NCBI RefSeq assembly: GCF_000016545.1
Contig: NC_009437.1
Location: 62,001-126,000, forward strand
Length of the DNA stretch: 64,000 nt
Source of the DNA: Caldicellulosiruptor saccharolyticus DSM 8903
Lineage (GTDB): Bacteria > Bacillota > Thermoanaerobacteria > Caldicellulosiruptorales > Caldicellulosiruptoraceae
Direction of reading: 5' to 3'
In this document: positions 62,461 to 64,000 of the stretch, piece by piece
How positions within the stretch are numbered: position 1 is the stretch's first letter
How the letters are laid out: every line of letters starts with the position of its first letter
The notes under the pieces: model-generated
The model's input: only the letters and a program-made list of their open reading frames with translations
The model's database searches: none
What the model was told of the DNA's origin: nothing
Made by a program: the position numbers and the translations under genes

Positions 62461-64000
62461 TTACACCCACCTTTGAACAATTGGCATGCGCCTGCCAAAA
62501 CCAAATGCTTTTGATGTCACTTTCAAGCCCGGTGCTGCCTGTTTTCGCTTATACTCTGCTCTTTCCACCATCTTAATAATCTTTAAAACAAGGTCCTTTG
62601 GGTAGCCCATCTGGACTATTTCATCCACACTCTTTAACTCCTCAATATATGCAACCAAGATAGGGTCTAAGATTTCATAAGGTGGAAGACTGTCTGTGTC
62701 TTTCTGGTTCGGTCGAAGTTCTGCAGACGGTGGTTTTACTAAAACGTTGTGAGGTATTATTTCTCTTTCCCTGTTTATATACCTTGCAAGCTCATACACA
62801 AGCATTTTTGGCAAATCTGATATAACTGCAAGCCCGCCTGCCATATCACCGTAGAGTGTGCAGTATCCAACTGCAAGCTCAGACTTGTTACCAGTTGTGA
62901 GTACTAACCTGTTTTCCCTATTTGATATAAACATGAGGATATTTCCGCGAATTCGCGCTTGTATGTTCTCTTCTGCAAGGTCTTGCAAGGGCATTTCACT
63001 TGTGTTGAACATCCTCAAGTATGCTTTGAAAACATCTTCAATTGGATATATTCTAAACTCAATTCCAAGGTTTTCAGCTAAGCTTTTTGCGTCTTTTATA
63101 CTGTGCTCTGAAGAATATCGCGATGGCATGGCAACACCAAGCACATTTTCAGGCCCAAGCGCTTCAACTGCCAAACAGCAAACAACTGACGAGTCAATTC
63201 CTCCAGAAAGACCTACTACTGCCTTTTTGGTTATTCCTGTCTTTTCAAAGTAATCTCTTATACCAAGCACGAGCGCTTTTTTAATCCACGAGATGTCTTC
63301 ATGTATTTCAACTTCAGGCATCTTGTCAATCTTTTCAAGCTTAATTTCCAATATGTCCTCTTCAAACTCTTTTGCTTTTGCTACCAGCCTGCCGTCTGAG
63401 CTGACCACCACACTGTTTCCATCAAATATCAGCTCATCGTTTCCGCCAACCTGATTCACATATATAACTGCAGTGCCATACTTTGTTGCAGCCTCTTTCA
63501 AAACTTTTAGCCTCTGAGTTTCAAGTTTTGTGTAGTGATAGGGTGATGCCGAAAGGTTTATAAACACCTTTGCACCCTTTTGAGAAAGCTCATCAAGTAC
63601 ATTTATGTCATACATTGCATTTTCATCGTTGTTTATATTCCATATATCCTCGCATATGCTTATACCAAAGTTTATCCCTTCAATAGTCACAACCTCTCTT
63701 GCAGGGCTTGGGATAAAGTACCTGTTTTCGTCAAATACATCATAAGAGGGTAAAAGAGTTTTGTGTATAATCTTCTCTATTTTGCCCTGATGAAGAATAA
63801 TAGCGCTATTAAAAAGCTTTGAAACATGATGACTCTTTGTTGGGCTACCGACAACAACAAAACTGTCTTCCACTTCTTTTGCAATTTCTTCTATTGCCTT
63901 ATAAGCAGCCTCTATAAAGTCTTTTTGAAACAAGAGGTCTTTTGGAGGATATCCGCAGATTGCAAGTTCCGGAAATATAAGAATTTTTGCGTCTCTGTGC
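62461..64000 (-). CDS. nadE: NadE, glutamine-dependent NAD synthetase (5' end outside the window)
   Basis: The frame remains open to the right edge (DAKILIFPELAICGYPPKDL precedes the first internal Met), so the start lies beyond 64000. The N-terminal part is a nitrilase-like glutaminase (ICEDIW, VFINLSASPYH). The C-terminal part is the synthetase: AVVGLSGGIDSSVVCCLAV (ATP loop), VLTTGNKSELAVGYCTLYGD and FGRRMPIVQRW at the end. It makes NAD from deamido-NAD. Confidence 0.94.
   Translation of the reverse strand, partial: HRDAKILIFPELAICGYPPKDLLFQKDFIEAAYKAIEEIAKEVEDSFVVVGSPTKSHHVSKLFNSAIILHQGKIEKIIHKTLLPSYDVFDENRYFIPSPAREVVTIEGINFGISICEDIWNINNDENAMYDINVLDELSQKGAKVFINLSASPYHYTKLETQRLKVLKEAATKYGTAVIYVNQVGGNDELIFDGNSVVVSSDGRLVAKAKEFEEDILEIKLEKIDKMPEVEIHEDISWIKKALVLGIRDYFEKTGITKKAVVGLSGGIDSSVVCCLAVEALGPENVLGVAMPSRYSSEHSIKDAKSLAENLGIEFRIYPIEDVFKAYLRMFNTSEMPLQDLAEENIQARIRGNILMFISNRENRLVLTTGNKSELAVGYCTLYGDMAGGLAVISDLPKMLVYELARYINREREIIPHNVLVKPPSAELRPNQKDTDSLPPYEILDPILVAYIEELKSVDEIVQMGYPKDLVLKIIKMVERAEYKRKQAAPGLKVTSKAFGFGRRMPIVQRWV

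Overview
This window looks like a chromosomal defence island from a low-GC, thermophilic, Gram-positive anaerobe, most likely Caldicellulosiruptor or a close relative. That is my inference from AT-rich codon use, Firmicutes sporulation genes (spoVAC-D-E, spoIIE, spoIID), a TtuB/TtuA pair (thermophile tRNA 2-thiolation) and strong AGGAGG-type ribosome sites. No rRNA or tRNA gene was seen.

Layout. 1-13.7 kb: a type I-B CRISPR-Cas operon (cas8b-cas7-cas5-cas3-cas4-cas1-cas2). An IS481-like element lies between its upstream CRISPR leader and cas8b. An IS21-family element splits cas3 and itself carries a nested IS256-like element. 13.8-18 kb: a zeta-toxin/antitoxin pair, a decayed transposase, a two-repeat CRISPR mini-array with leader, and an rpn remnant. 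18.2-27.5 kb: an ATPase of the archaeal DUF234 type, two unknown genes (one frameshifted) and a type III-A operon (cas10-csm2-csm3-csm4-csm5 plus a cas6-like gene with a decayed C-terminus). 27.7-31.6 kb: hicAB, a candidate small RNA, three small CRISPR loci, an intact rpn gene and a vapBC pair with frameshifted vapC. 31.8-35.3 kb: a secreted protein, then csx20 and csx1. 35.4-38.8 kb: spoVA genes and small Firmicutes genes. 38.9-44.4 kb: a CRISPR relic, herA-nurA and an insertion sequence. 44.7-48.3 kb: queC, ridA, ttuB-ttuA and queE. 48.5-49.9 kb: a last CRISPR relic and an AbiEii-like pair. 50-64 kb: ordinary core genes (birA, folP, folK, an SDR, pspA, spoIIE, spoIID, nadE).

The main pattern is a CRISPR archipelago. 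The same 30-bp repeat occurs at eight separate places in groups of only one to three. At four of them the last repeat is followed by a 250-bp leader of identical length, in every copy placing a minus-strand promoter at the same offset (TTGACA, 17 bp, TATAAT in three copies). A fifth copy has lost the promoter by deletion. The far side of each leader abuts different cargo: cas genes, rpn, a secreted protein, HerA-NurA, an AbiEii pair. Many parts are visibly decaying: cas3 is split within its HD domain, the only cas6 candidate has a premature stop, and vapC, rpn and an unknown gene next to cas10 are broken. The type III-A effector and Csx1/Csx20 look intact.

A second pattern is that four different insertion sequences each place the transposase ribosome-binding region in one arm of an inverted repeat. 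In read-through transcripts this would hide the ribosome site.
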